64,000 bases of DNA from Acanthamoeba sp. SK_2022b. Taxonomy: Eukaryota > Discosea > Longamoebia > Acanthamoebidae. The notes beneath the pieces were generated by a model that saw nothing but the letters and a program-made list of their open reading frames with translations, was not told where the DNA came from and ran no database searches. This document shows positions 23,474-49,175 of this stretch, piece after piece; position 1 is the first letter of the stretch, and every line of letters begins with the position of its first letter. The stretch lies in the NCBI GenBank assembly GCA_027943245.1, contig JANDJZ010000144.1, positions 1 through 64,000 of the forward strand, given 5' to 3'. The translations under genes were made by a program, and so were the position numbers.

Positions 23474-23615
23474 GCTGCCTTCTTTGCCTTGCTGTGAATC
23501 ATATGTCATATCCTTTCCCCCTCTCTGCCCCCTTACAATCAGTGCATCGCTGCTTGCATTTCTATGTCACAGCCAACATTCCCTCCCACTCAGTTGGCCT
23601 TCACTAGTAGCCGGC

Positions 23616-24810
23616 TTAGCCAAGGAAGAGGCCAGAGCCAGACGCGAGATGACGACTGAGCAGCGCATCGATGATGAGCCACACAACCTCCAGCGGCAGC
23701 TCCGACAGCCCGTTGCCTGCTCCTCCGCGTTGTCGAACCAGCAGCAGCGAGAGCACCTCGCCCCGGAAAGCGCGCGGGCACACGGCGTGCAACTGCGGTC
23801 GCCACCGCAGGCCGGTCCGGACAAAGTGGCGCGCCCTCTGCTGCATCTTGTCGCCATGGGTGGCCCATAGCCTCAGCTCGACAGTGGCGTCGGGAGACTT
23901 CGAGTTGACGTAGTGCAGGGCCTGGCCCACGGGGTCGAAGAGCCAAGGGATAGGTTGCGGGCAGCTGCACGTGGACGATGAATTCGGTGATGCCGCCGAG
24001 TTGGCGGTTGTGGTAGATGGTGGCGTCGGTGGGCGTGCGCAGGGCGACCAAGAAGTCGAGCGGGGGATCGTCGAGGTTGTCCGTGAGGCCCTCCATCAGC
24101 TGGTCGGCCACCGAGCTGCCCTCTCGTGGGTGCAGGCTGATCAAGCGCATCCCCGCATCCGCTTCAATCTGTGTAGTCGACGTTCAGCACAAGAATATCG
24201 CGTGCGCGCACACACAGATGCAGTGTACCATGCGAAGCTGCTCAAGGATGCATTTGGTGCGGCCGCTCAGCTTGAGCGAGTCATAGTTGTCCAGCAGCTC
24301 GCTGAGACCGTCGTCCCATCCCTTGGGCAGCAGCCAGCTCCCACGCGGAGCCCGGCCCGGGGCATGGTCGGCGCTGTCCGAGCCTAGAAGACCGCAGGGG
24401 CGTGGCATGGCGCACCAGGTGGTCATGCTGACGGTGTTGAATATGATAGAGCGTCGACTCGTGCTGCTGTCCTGGCAGATCTGCCGATTGTGCGCCAAGC
24501 ACCTGAAGTCCTGACAGGTGCGCATCGAACGAGGAGGGGGCAGGCCGTCCACCAGCGTCGGCCGCTTGTGGTGGCTGGGGAGCAGGTGCCGTGGCATGCG
24601 CAGTGCGTCATCGTAGTCGAGCTCAGCATCGTCGTGGCGCAGCAGGAGCAACACCCGACACACGTCACCAAAGCACAGGGCCACGTCGATAACGAGTTGT
24701 ATCTCAACGCCGCTCAGCTGCCAGTAGAGGCTGTGCTTGGGCCACACGCCCCTTGGTATCGGACGGTTGTCATCGCCCAAGGGAAACCGCGGTGGCTACA
24801 ACACCCACAA
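23616..24810 (-). CDS. uncharacterised protein with a C-terminal F-box/SOCS-box-like segment
   Basis: Family not recognised. A long exon-like frame runs from about 24800 down to 24220 (GVEIQLVIDVALCFGD...LSELLDNYDSLKLSG) and joins in phase to 24170-23950 (IEADAGMRLISLHPREGSS...GGITEFIVHVQLP). The C-terminal part (LFDPVGQALHYVNS to the stop at 23616) ends with GLSELPLEVVWLIIDALL, like the short Leu-Pro helix of F-box or SOCS-box motifs. Between about 23960 and 23930 the good frame changes without an obvious intron, so either a tiny unrecognised intron or a 1-base frameshift is present. The 5' end is not resolved: the reading frame opens after an acceptor near 24800 and the first exon is unknown. 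Confidence 0.4.
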
Positions 24811-25874
24811 ACAGCGCTCAGCTTTTTGTTGGGGCTGGCTTCTTCAATGGCGGGCGAGAGGGTACTTCAATACAATGAGGGGGACACTCTGACTGACGCC
24901 CATGAGCTAGGTTGTGGCTTCAAATGCTGATCATCTTTCTTTTTCTCCAAGCGCGGTCTTCTGGGTTTCCTTTCTTGAGCGCTTAACTCCGCACGGTCTA
25001 GGTCTAGATACGGACGATTTCTGGCAACACCAGCACGATAGCGATCATTTATCTTATCTGAAGCTTTCGGCAAGAGGTGAAGCAGCCCGGGAGGGAGATG
25101 TTGTGCACCTGAATTGCACCCTCCACTTCCTCTTGATTGGTGCCAGCAAGGAGAGAGGCCTTTCGCTCAACGAACTTGTTCGCTTAAGAGCGACTGGAAT
25201 TCCTAGTGGTACCGCAATGGCGACGGCGCTGGCGGCCACGGAGAGGCTGCGGGCTGGCTGGCGGTCTACCTACCATGGTAAGTTCGACTCTAGCGGCCGG
25301 ACCAGCATCACCACCGACATGCACGAGCCAGTCAACCTCGAGCAGGTGCTTTTCCTCTCCCTTGGCCTCCCGCCTTTGAGTTGCGACTCAAGCTGCTAAT
25401 CTTTCCAGAGAAGGAATTGCAACCAACCCTCCTCACCGCCTGAGGTTAAGAGGCAAGGTTCAGCTAACCAATCCAACTACACGACTTGTGGACCATTGAT
25501 CTGCAAGACCTGCATATTCAGCGCAATCAGGGCTCCAGTGTATGTAGATCTGTGCTGGTCGCACTTGATGTCAACAGCAGCAAAGATCTACAACTGGTAG
25601 GTACTTTGGCGCCAGCACTCGACTTCCGTATCCGCGTGGAGATGCGCAACGGTAGGTTTGGTGCAGGTATAAAGGTTCGCGAGGGCAAGAAGCCACTTGG
25701 GGAGTATGTTTGTAATCATGTTTCAGCCTCTAGAATTCTAAGATTGAAAACCCTTCCAATTAACTGTCACACAAGCGCAACTGCGACCTTGGCTGCGTGC
25801 TGACAAAATAAGACAAAATAAATAAACAAGCAAGCAAAAAATAAAAACATCACAATTTAGTGTAGAAAGTGGGG
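24811..25874. other. unresolved region, possible plus-strand exons
   Basis: Two plus-strand stretches look weakly exon-like: 25108-25346 (LNELVRLRATGIPSGTAM then ALAATERLRAGW, ending near HEPVNLEQ before a GTGCTT donor) and 25486-25780. The first has a faint likeness to the Alba fold pattern, too weak to name. Splicing between them cannot be decided, and no start codon is convincing. A rather A-rich 3' flank separates them from the rhomboid gene. Confidence 0.25.
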
Positions 25875-28020
<2,146 letters not shown>

Positions 28021-28399
28021 CTTCCAACAACTCAATTTGGAATGCTTGAATTCAGCTCTTCAATCCTGCGAGCAGACGGTGCAAAAGCAAACCACCACAG
28101 CTGCTGCCCGCTAGGTTTGGTCCACGAAATGGAACCAGAAGCTTGCCTCCGCTTCTGGAATCTGGAGTATTTCATTGAATATTACAGCGCGACTATTTCG
28201 CATTCCAGAGATACACCTTGCGTGGATTCGTGGGCGAATGGCCCGAGCAGCGACGTCGCCGAGAGTGATGCTGCTGTGCGGCTCTCGGTCTGTCGCCCGA
28301 TCCCATGCCAATCCACCTGCGACGCCGAGCAACCACCAGTCGCGTGTGCGACGCGTTGTGACGCCAATGCCAATTGACCATGTTGGCCCAGATCGTCAC
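28021..28399. other. intergenic, no gene seen
   Basis: Lies between the start of the rhomboid gene and the stop of the ROCO gene on the same strand. Short ORFs in several frames lack family motifs. It must include the rhomboid promoter and the ROCO 3' end. Confidence 0.5.
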
Positions 28400-38170
<9,771 letters not shown>

Positions 38171-38625
38171 TTTACTCCTTCCGCTGGATGGTTTTATTAC
38201 CGGAGTTTATCGAGATGTGCGCCGCCAACCGTAGCGCAAAGGTCTCTTGCTCCTCAACCCCTTGCGCGCCAGCACCCCCTTTCTTTCCTCTTCCTTCTTA
38301 CCGCTTCTCGTGCAAGCGCTACACAGAGGGTTTCGAAGAAGACGCTTCCCACAGGCCACTGGGAGTGTAACAAAAGGTGGCCCAATGGCTGGGGCCCAAA
38401 ATCCAATAAAAAAGGTCGAATCGAGCACGCTCCATATAAGGCAAGATTGAGACGCCCCAAATGCCTTGTCACCACCGCAACTCAGCCTTGGCTCAAACGG
38501 CCAAGCTCATCACGGTCTCTCTCACTAGTGTGAGATATCCTCCACATTTACACCGAGGTAAACCTTTCTTATTCATTCTTCTAGCCTTCCTGCTCTCCCC
38601 TCTTATTCTCTCTCAGCCTCTCTTC
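38171..38625. other. intergenic spacer, no gene seen
   Basis: Between the 5-phosphatase stop and the ROCO start, both on the minus strand. Short ORFs only; a C/T-rich tract (38570-38625) near the 5-phosphatase stop. Should contain the ROCO promoter. Confidence 0.5.
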
Positions 38626-39043
38626 TCATGGCACCTTGAGCTTCTCCTTGGAGGACAGGAACTGGTAGACAAACTCCTTCTTCCTCTCCTGGCTGCCCTC
38701 GCTCACGTTCCTCGGGTTGGGACTCCGCACGAGAACGCTGGAGAACAGCAGCGCTGCCGTGGACAAGCGTTCGGTCAGCGTTCTGTTACTCGTGTGTCGT
38801 GTGTCGTGTGTCGTGTGTCGTGTCGGGTCGTGTGTCGTGTGTCGTGTGTCGTGTGTCGTGTGTCGTGTGTCGTGTGTCGTGTGTCGTGTGCGGTACCAAG
38901 CTTGTCGGCCTGCAGCTTGTTCTTGTCGCCGTGCTGTAGGACCTCTCGCAGGAAGGCCATGAGGTAGTAGAACACGTTGTAGTTGACCACGGGCAGGTAC
39001 GATAGCAGTTGCTTACACTGTAGGCCCAGTGAGGGAAGACACA

Positions 39044-39112
<69 letters not shown>

Positions 39113-39308
39113 CGCACACACGCACACACGCACACGCACAACGATGAGTCGACCGGTTGGGGAAGAGGAGAGGTGCTGATCACAAATACCTGGTTGTACG
39201 AGACCGAGCTTTCCAGGGCCTGCTTGTAGAGCGCAAACGGGATGATGGGTTCGGCGAGCGACTCGAGGAAGCGGAAGAGGATCTCGGCCACGCTGTGGAT
39301 GCTCCCGG

Positions 39309-39370
<62 letters not shown>

Positions 39371-41053
39371 GGAACGTCAGTGACGCACACAAGCACACAG
39401 GCACGCATGCAGGTCACGCACTGTATTCGTCGAACGAGCGGCCATAGTCGAGCAGTTCTCGGAGCTGTTCCATCTCGCTCTGGATGCCCGACTGCGAGAA
39501 CAGCCCCCTCTGTTGTCGGCAAATAAAATAAAATAAAAGTGTGGAGGATGAGCGAAGCCACACAGGGGGGAAGCGGAGATCGCGTCATCGCGCGCGCGTG
39601 TGGGTTGAAGACGTACCTCGTCCATTCCCTTCTTGTAGATGTAGTCGACGATGCGCCAGAGTTCCTGCGGCGGAGGGGGAGTGGTTGGCAAAGGCTCGAG
39701 AAAGACAACGTGTGAAGGGGTCACGACGTGTGCGTGTACCTTGGGGATCGAGAGGCGGTCGGTCGCCGTGGGCGGGCCCGGGGGAGTCGAGGCCACGGGT
39801 CCGGGGAAGCACACCTGCGATCACCGAAAGGCGAAACGCTCAGCCATACATCGCGGTCTTGATACCTTCTACAATCTATTACTTTTCCTCATAGATAAAA
39901 AGAAAAAAGAAAATATTTCGCAAAATATTTCGCAAAAAGTACACGAATAAATAAATAATAAAAAACAGACATGTTAGGGCCGCACCAGGTGCTCGAGCGT
40001 GGATCCGAAGCAGGACTGGATGTAGCTCCCCGAGATCGAGATGAAGTAGTCCTTGCCTGCCACGCACCACCACACGCGGTTCATGATGTGTGTGTGTGAG
40101 AGAGAGAGGGCGGCGGGGCAACAAAGAAGAGTGGCAAGTGCGCACCTTTCTCCAGGTGGAGGATGAGGATGTCCTCCAGCTTCTCCCGGCCCAGGTTGAA
40201 GTCGGGCGCCCAGCTGTTGTTGATGAGCACGCTCAGCCTGATCTTCATCTTCTCCCCCGGAATGACCTGCAGAAAGAACGATTTTTAACAAATAATAAAT
40301 TTTAAATAATTAAAATAAAATAAAATAATCAGAAAGAGAGAGAAGACAAGCGGGAGAGGGGTACCATGCCAAAGGGTGGTCGGACGTCGAGCCAGGGCTT
40401 GCTGAACTTCTTCTGGTTGAGCTTGGGAATGAAGCGGAAGCGGACGACCACCTTGCCCGTGTTCTCGAGCTCTATCGTCTGCTCCGAGGGCACCATGTAC
40501 CTAGGACCACACAACCACCACCCCACGTCAGCAAGAACTTGAATAATCAAATAAATAGGTAATTAAAATTAATTGGTTATTTTTAGAGAGAAAAAAAATA
40601 AAAGAATGAGAAATCGCGCATACCTAACGTTGTTGAAGGTGACGTTGTTCGAGGAGACGGTGGCGTCGGGCATGCACTCGTTCTCGAGCTTGTCCAGCTT
40701 CTTGACGATCTCCTGGTAGGCGGCGTTGCGCTTCTCGGAGTTGACCGACTTGACCTGGATCTCGAAGGTGGCCGACACGGGCCTGTGGTCGGAGGCCAGC
40801 AGCTCGTGCCGGAGGTAGTTGATCTGCTTCATGTTGCGGCCGCGCCACATCACGCGGTCGCACCAGGCCGGCGTCCGCTTCTTCTCCGACGAGTCGTACA
40901 CGTCCGTGCCGGGATCGTACTTGTAGGTGGGCGCGAAGTTGATCGGGCCCTCGTTGAACTCCTCGAACGCCAGCCGCCTGGCCATTTGCATGCGCAGCTG
41001 CACCCCCACCCCCAAGCCCACTCAGCACTCTCTCTGGGCGCCCCATGCGTGCG

Positions 41054-41107
<54 letters not shown>

Positions 41108-42683
41108 TGTGTGTGATGTGTGTGATGTGTGTGATGTGTGTGATGTGTATGATGTGTGTGATGTGTGTGATGTGTGTGATGTGTGTATGTATGCGTTATG
41201 AAGAGGCACCTGGTCGCGCTCGAACAGATAGGCAAAGTCGCCCTCTCGGACCTTCTTCCTGACCACCGCGTCGAGGCCTTCGATGCGGTAGTTGAGATCG
41301 CCGATCCAGACCACATGGCTGAGACCGGTCACGACCGCGCGCGTGCGGGGGAGGGGCGGGTAAGTAGGGGCTGGGAGGGGGAAGAGGGGGGGGGAGGAGA
41401 GAGAGAGAGAGGCGGGCCTGGCCGTACTCGTGGTCGAATATGTCGAGGTCGTTCTGGATGAGCAGCTTGCTGATGATGTCCTTGTAGTCCTGGTTACGCC
41501 GCTGCACTCGGTCGTAGTGAGCGTTGAGATGCGAGTTGAGGATGCAGATGCTGCTGTCGTAGAACATGAACCGCGCAGCCACGCCGCCCTTGTTGCCCTG
41601 TGGTTGGTTGGTTGGTTGGTTGGGAGGAGAGTGGTGGTGGTTGGGAATGCATGGAATGATTAGCGGTTCGCTGTGTGCATGCGTTGGGAGCGCTGCCGCA
41701 TTACCATGATGCCCATGATGCCCACGGAGGCCGCAGCCGTCTGCATGGAACGAATATGGGGCACGTGCTCCTGACGCACGCAGATGACCAGCAATATGCC
41801 CACGAGCTGCTTCGTCACCAGCTGTCACAACAGTCAAACCATGCATCGGTCAGCCTCACCACACACGCGCGCGCGCGCAAAGGTCCTGCGTGCAGTGTAC
41901 CAGGTGGTAGTCGGCCACTTTGGAGAGGGAGAGCATGATGGCCTCGACCCAGGGATGCGAGCGGGTTGTGTCGCCGAGCACCAGCGCCTGGGCGCTCAGG
42001 TCCAGCTCCTGGAATCTGTGCTCCGGCCAGGTCAACAACAAATAAATTTCAAATTTACAAGAATTTAAATAGAATAAAAATAGATTAAACATAATAAATA
42101 AGTTATTTATAAACCTAGTGGTGGGTCTGGACGCGTACCCGATGGCGTACAGATCCGGCGGCTGATCCGTTCGCAGCCATCCGTCCAGCGATTCGGGCAT
42201 CTTGCCGTTCACGTTCCACGTGCCGAACATGAACCTGCCCCCCCCACAAGTGACGTCAGCAACTCGCAAGCTTAATGTACGTCGGGGCGCGGTGGGTCTA
42301 CCGAAGCGGCTTGTAGTCGGTGAATTCGGCGGCGCGCTGGTCCATCTGCTGGTTGACCCAGACCTCCTTGACGGACATGAACTTGGAGGGATCGTATTCG
42401 CCCCCGTTGCGCGACTTGGCAAACGAGACGAGCGGGTTGCCGCCCTCGTCCATATCGCCCAGCGCCGACTCCCTGCAAGCAGGTCGGTGAGCGCCGCGAG
42501 ACCCACCAATGGCTGCTTTGCGTCTTGCACTGCGTTTACGCGAGATGCAAGGGAGTGAGGGGTCACCTGGACGGGTCTCGCCTCATCCGCTCGTCGTCGA
42601 TCGAGAGGAGGCCCTGCATGGCCGCTTGGAGCTCGTTCACCTTGGCCATCCCGTAGGGCCGGTTGGCATACGAGCCCTCTGTG

Positions 42684-42751
<68 letters not shown>

Positions 42752-44180
42752 CGCCGGTTAGCAGTGGGCACGGGCGGCCACAAGCGCTTTGCGGCTTACC
42801 GGAAGTGCTGCCCCTGGACTCCTTGCTGCTGTATGCCTGTGCGTTAAATTATGGTATGTGAGTGGGTGGACAAGCGTCTTTTACGTTCGCCCTTGTTGGC
42901 CACAGTTCAGAATGGGATTTGTGGGGGGGGGGGGGTGTCACCTTGAGCCACGCGTGGGAGGGCCCGTTGGACACAAAGTTTTCTTGCTCTGTTGTATGGC
43001 AGAGGGCGGCCAAGAGGTCAGCACAGAAGCGCTTCTACACATTGGGGGGAGGAAGAGAGAAATCCTCTCTTCGACGTACGTGCTAGGCGAATGGCTTTGG
43101 TGAGATGGGCCTGCGCACAATGACGATGGCGATGATGAGTGTCAGACAGGGAGATGAGCGAGAGAGAGAGAGAGAGATGAAAAGGGAGAGAGAGAAAGGC
43201 GAGAGAGGGCTGGAGTGCCTTGACGTTGAGAGCGCAATCGGCGCTGGAAAGGTCAAAGGCGCAGGCGTCCCTACGGGCTCCGTAGGACAGCTCGATCTTT
43301 GGTGCGCCGACGGCCGACGCCAGGCGGAAGCGAGCGAGATAGGAGAGGCCAGTTCGCGTCGGTCAGTCGACGATTCGATTGGCTGCGCCACTGGAGCGCC
43401 GGAGAAGGGAAGCAGAGGGGCAGAGAGCGGGAGCGCTTACGGTTGTGTCGCCGCGAATGGAGTGGCGCAGGTCCTCGTACACCGGCAGCACCTCGGCCGA
43501 GCGGAGATAGGGCCCCGAATCGCCATCCTCTTTCACCAGCGCCAACAGACTGAAGAAGAAGTAATAGTAGAAGAAGAACATAAAAAGGTAGAAGAGAGAG
43601 AGAGAGAGAAGGCAAGCAGAGTGGAAGACGCAGACAGCGTTGTGGTGGAGAGTAGAACAGAAAGGGGGGTGATGTGGAGACATGAGCACACGAGCGGTGA
43701 TCATAGGCGTAAGAGCAGTTGGAGAGACGAGAAGAGGAACAAGAAGAGGGCTGCAACACGGGTCGAGGGGAGGAGGGCGTGTACGCGTATTCAGGGGTAG
43801 GGTCATGCTTCACCAACGCCAGGTAGCACGGCTTACGCCGCCCCTCGGCAAGAACCGCCACTGCTTCGTAAAGCTACGCAAAAGATCAAATTTGATTAAT
43901 TAAGAATATAAAGAATGAGAATGAGAGAAAGTGGAGAGGCAGAGCGTATACAGAATAAATAAATTAAAAAATAATTCACATTTCTTGTTGAATTTGAAGT
44001 CAAAGAGTACGAAATCGTGAGGGCAAGAAGGGAGAGTGGTACAAAGCAGGAGATGTCTTCAGGCCGCAGGAATGCTTTCAAGAGGCGGCCTGCGGCAGAT
44101 GTCGATGAAGGAGGGGTGGAGGGCGAGCCTCCACCGAGATCGGTTGACGAGGATGAAGAAGCAGTTCCCTCCATCCACAT
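38626..44180 (-). CDS. OCRL/INPP5B-like inositol polyphosphate 5-phosphatase
   Basis: Phosphoinositide 5-phosphatase acting on PI(4,5)P2-type lipids on endosomal or plasma membranes, by family. From the ATG at 44180: Ser/Thr-rich N-terminus, then 43865-42290 ([23 protein letters not shown]), the catalytic domain (FGTWNVNGK about 42220; [10 protein letters not shown] about 41590; WIGDLNYRI about 41300; [10 protein letters not shown] about 40860; SDHRPV about 40790), an ASH domain ([15 protein letters not shown] to 40150) and a C-terminal RhoGAP-like domain ([42 protein letters not shown], to 38626). Catalytic residues look intact. In the RhoGAP-like part the arginine-finger position is Ser (GLFSQSG), so GAP activity is unlikely, as in animal OCRL. 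Many short exons; several introns hold CA/TG or heptamer repeats. Confidence 0.9.
38790..38890. repeat. (TGTGTCG)n heptamer repeat in a 5-phosphatase intron
   Basis: About 14 units of GTGTGTC/TGTGTCG with one variant unit (GTCGGGTC) near 38823. Confidence 0.95.
39043..39130. repeat. (CA)n microsatellite with CACACG end, 5-phosphatase intron
   Basis: Long CA tract that degrades into CACACG units. A second CA tract lies at 39309-39367. Confidence 0.96.
41055..41190. repeat. (TG)n followed by a (TGTGTGA) array, 5-phosphatase intron
   Basis: TG units (41055-41105) pass into about ten copies of a TGTGTGATG-type nonamer, one with a TGTATG change. Confidence 0.95.
42687..42746. repeat. (TG)n microsatellite, 5-phosphatase intron
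   Basis: About 30 TG units, plus strand. Confidence 0.97.
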
Positions 44181-44388
44181 TTGTTTGATTTATATCGATT
44201 TAATCTATTCTATTATTCTGAGCGTTGTGTTGCGAGCGTTGTCGTGTTCCACTTGATCTTGGTGGCTCTTGGGTTCTCTGTTCTCTTTGAAAACTAGAGA
44301 TAATTATCTGTGCAATTATTTCGTTCTTTTCGTTCCGATTTTCAACCAACGGTTCCTTGCTGATGTGGCATTATTGTCGACAGGCAAC

Positions 44389-45801
<1,413 letters not shown>

Positions 45802-46978
45802 CTTGGCACTCTTTTCGGTGGGCGGGAGTGTGGTGAGCGTAATATCGAAGAATAATTTATTTTGTTAAAAAAATAAAAACGCCTCAAATATGTTTTGAAA
45901 CGAATGCATACGGAACGCAGGGTACCAAGTTTGAGTTGAGGTGCGGCAAGTTGAAGAGTAAGGGTGGAGGAATCAACTGAGTTCTCTGTCTTCAGAAATC
46001 ATTTATTATCCGGAAATGAAAAAAGAGAAAATTGCTTAATTTGTTTGGCGGAAATACACTCGAAAGTAAAGCACAAGATGGGCTGTCCCGCACCATCAGA
46101 ACTTCAGCTGCCCTTTTGGCACCACCTAACAAGTGACGCCTCTTCTGTGCCCCCACTAAAATTTACTCTTGTTGTACACGGGCTGACCACAACAGCGCAG
46201 AATGCGACGGTTCTTTGGCCGTGCCTGCCTGCCACTCCGCTCGAGCGCCAGCGGGGGGCATGCGCTGGGGACGAGAACTCTCCCGCCGCGTCCCTCCTCG
46301 GCCATCTCCACTGCGCCAACCACAATAGCAACAACAACAACAACCACAAGTACGACGCAACAACCGCTGTTACGGATGTTTCCCGGCCTATCGGTTGCAG
46401 TGTGGGCAACTCCGACAGCTCTCGGCCGTAAGCTCCTCTCGGCTGGGCGTCTGGCGTTATACCTTTTCCGTGCTCTGTTTCCGTTCCGTCTGTCCGCCCA
46501 ACATTACGCCCGGTGGGCGCAGTATTGGGCCACCAACCTCCAAGGCGGGCGCTGACGTGTCTGCCCCATGCGTGTGTGCGTCGGTGCGTGTGGGCGTGCG
46601 GGGTTTGGGGTGGACCAACAACAGGCGAGCGGAGAGATGAGGCGGGGCCGGCTTCTGGCCCACACGCCCAGGTATAAAAGCGCACCACCTGCTCCCTTGA
46701 TTCCCTCCATTACCCAAAAACCGCACCAGCACTCTCACCCAGCTCTCGCTCGCTCTCGCAACGCTCCCCAGTTGTCAAGGAAGCTCAGGTGGGCTATCAA
46801 CCCCGACACGACACCACTCACACTGACAAGCACGTCACAGCCAGTGACGATGGCCACACTCACCACTGACATCTGTTGATGTTGTTGTTGGCGTGTTCGC
46901 ATCCACAGGCTCGTGACAGTTTCATCCAATCACTACTACCAGTACCAGTACCGCTGCTACTCCACGTCTACCAACATC
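45802..46978. other. divergent intergenic region, LIM gene and methionine synthase
   Basis: No gene is supported; the ORFs overlap on several frames without motif. Holds the TATA box of the methionine synthase gene. A stretch at about 46860-46911 ends in TCCACAG and may be a 5' UTR intron acceptor. Confidence 0.5.
46673..46680 (+). promoter_or_regulatory. TATA box of methionine synthase
   Basis: TATAAAAG about 300 bp upstream of the ATG. The distance fits a leader with an intron or a long 5' UTR. Confidence 0.55.
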
Positions 46979-49108
46979 ATGTCCATCAACGTTCCCCAAT
47001 TCCCCGAGGTCGCCACGGGCACCATCGGCTTCCCGCGCGTGGGCAAGGACCGTGAGCTCAAGAAGGCGCTCGAGTCCTACTGGGCCGGCACCACCGACAA
47101 GGCCCACCTCATCGACGTGGCCGCCCAGGTCGAGAAGGCCAACCTGCTTGCCCAGGTCGACGCCGGCATCGAGAGAATCGGCGTCGGAAGCTTCAGCCTC
47201 TACGACCAGGTGCTCGACTGGTCCTTCCGCCTCGGCCTCATTCCCTCGCGCTTTGACAACTCGGGCAAGGTGCGCTTCCCCCCTCCGCTCTCTGTTGCTG
47301 CGTCAGTCTGCGTGGCGTGCGCTTGTGCGCCAGGGATTGCCTGTCGACGTTTTGCTTGCCAAGTTTGACAATTTCAATTTTATAAAAACAAAAATGTAGG
47401 AGGGCCTGGACCTCTACTTCGCGCTGGCTCGCGGCATCCCCGGCGCCAGGGCGCTTCACATGACCAAGTGGTTCGACACCAACTACCACTACCTGGTGCC
47501 CGAGATCGAGGAGCCCTTCCTCGCCGGCAAGTTCGCTGCCGAGGTCGACTTCTCCGACTTCCTCCAGCAGATCACCAAGTCCCGCGACATCGTCGCCGCT
47601 GCCGCCGGCGGTAAGAAGGTAACGGACCGGACCCGGTGAGGTCCACTAGCGCGCGCCTTCGCTTTGCTTCAATTCAACCTCTCCTGCCCGGCGATCGTCG
47701 AAATCGATGGCGAACCGATGGGCGGGACTGAGGACCGCGTGCGGTTGGAGGAGAGGACAGCCATCAGCTACCTTGAGTGGTCTGAGTCTGTTTCCTTCCA
47801 TCCTCCCTCAGCTCTTGCTTTTTTTAAAAAAAATTAATTCATTTTCGTTTTTCATTTTTTTTGCTGACATTGACATGAATTCGTTGTTCGCAGGTCCAGT
47901 CTCTGCCCATCGTGCTCGGCCCGGTGACCCTGGTCAAGCTCTGCCGCTACATCGTCGGCGGCCAGCAGGCGACCGACGCCCGCAAGGCCCAGCTGGCCTC
48001 GGCCTTCCTCAAGGACCACATCCTGCCCCACTACGTCAAGCTGTTCAAGCAGCTCAAGGAGGCCAGCGTCGAAGAGGTTCTGTTCCAGGAGCCCATCCTC
48101 GTGGTCCACCACGACGCCGAGACTCGCGCGCTCCTGACCCACGTCCTCGAGGCGCTGGCCGCCGACGGGCCCAAGGTCCACCTGGTCACCTTCTTCGACG
48201 ACCTCGGCGAGGAGACCTTCAAGTGGCTCCACGCCGCGCCCAAGAACGTCGTCGGCGTCAGCCTCGACTTCACCCGCGGCGACAACGTTGGCCTCCTGGC
48301 CAAGCACGGTTTCCCCAAGCACCTCACCCTCGGCGCCGGCGTGGTCGACGCCCGCAACGTGTGGCAGATCAACGTGCGCCCCCCTCGCACTTGGCCAGTC
48401 CCACATCGTTGTCGACACAGATGGGAGGCTGATGTAATCCTCGCGGGCGGCGCTGTGCGTGTTTTGTGTGCGTCCATAGGTTGATGACGTCATCAGCAAG
48501 CTCGCGGCCATTCGCTCGGCCTTTGAGGGCAAGCTGGTCGTCCAGCCCTCGGCGTCGCTGCAGCACGTTCCCTACGATGCCACGGTCGAGACCAAGCTGC
48601 CCTCGGCCCTCCGCCAGGTCCTCGCCTTCGCCTACCAGAAGCTGAAGGAGGTCGACTTCATCGCCAGGCTCATCAAGAAGGACGGCGACAACGCCGCTGC
48701 GCTGGAGGAGAGGAAGGCCAACGAGGAGGCCTGGTCGGCGTTCCACTCGGCCAAGCCCTCGAGCGAGGCCATCCGCACGCGCATCGCCAACCTCAAGGAG
48801 GAGGACCTCAAGCGCGCCCAGCCCTTTGCCCAGCGCAAGCCTCAGCAGCTCCCGCTGCCGCTCTTCTACACGACCAGCATCGGCTCGCTGCCCCAGACCG
48901 CCACCGTGCGCGGCCTGCGCGTGAAGCTGCAGCGCGGCCGCATCACGCCCGAGGAATACAGGTCGCAGATCGACCAGCACATCGCCCACTCGATCGGCCT
49001 CCAGGAGGGCCTCGGCATCGACGTGCCCGTCCACGGCGAGTTCGAGCGCACGGACATGGTCGAGTACTTTGGCCAGAAGATCGACGGCTTCGCCTTCACC
49101 AGCAACGG

Positions 49109-49175
<67 letters not shown>

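Noticed and set aside
38790..38890. CRISPR-like or telomere-like array
   Set aside because: Simple heptamer repeat without spacers, within an intron of a eukaryotic gene.
47852..48532. 226-residue ORF antisense to metE
   Set aside because: Shadow of the metE exon, no motif of its own.
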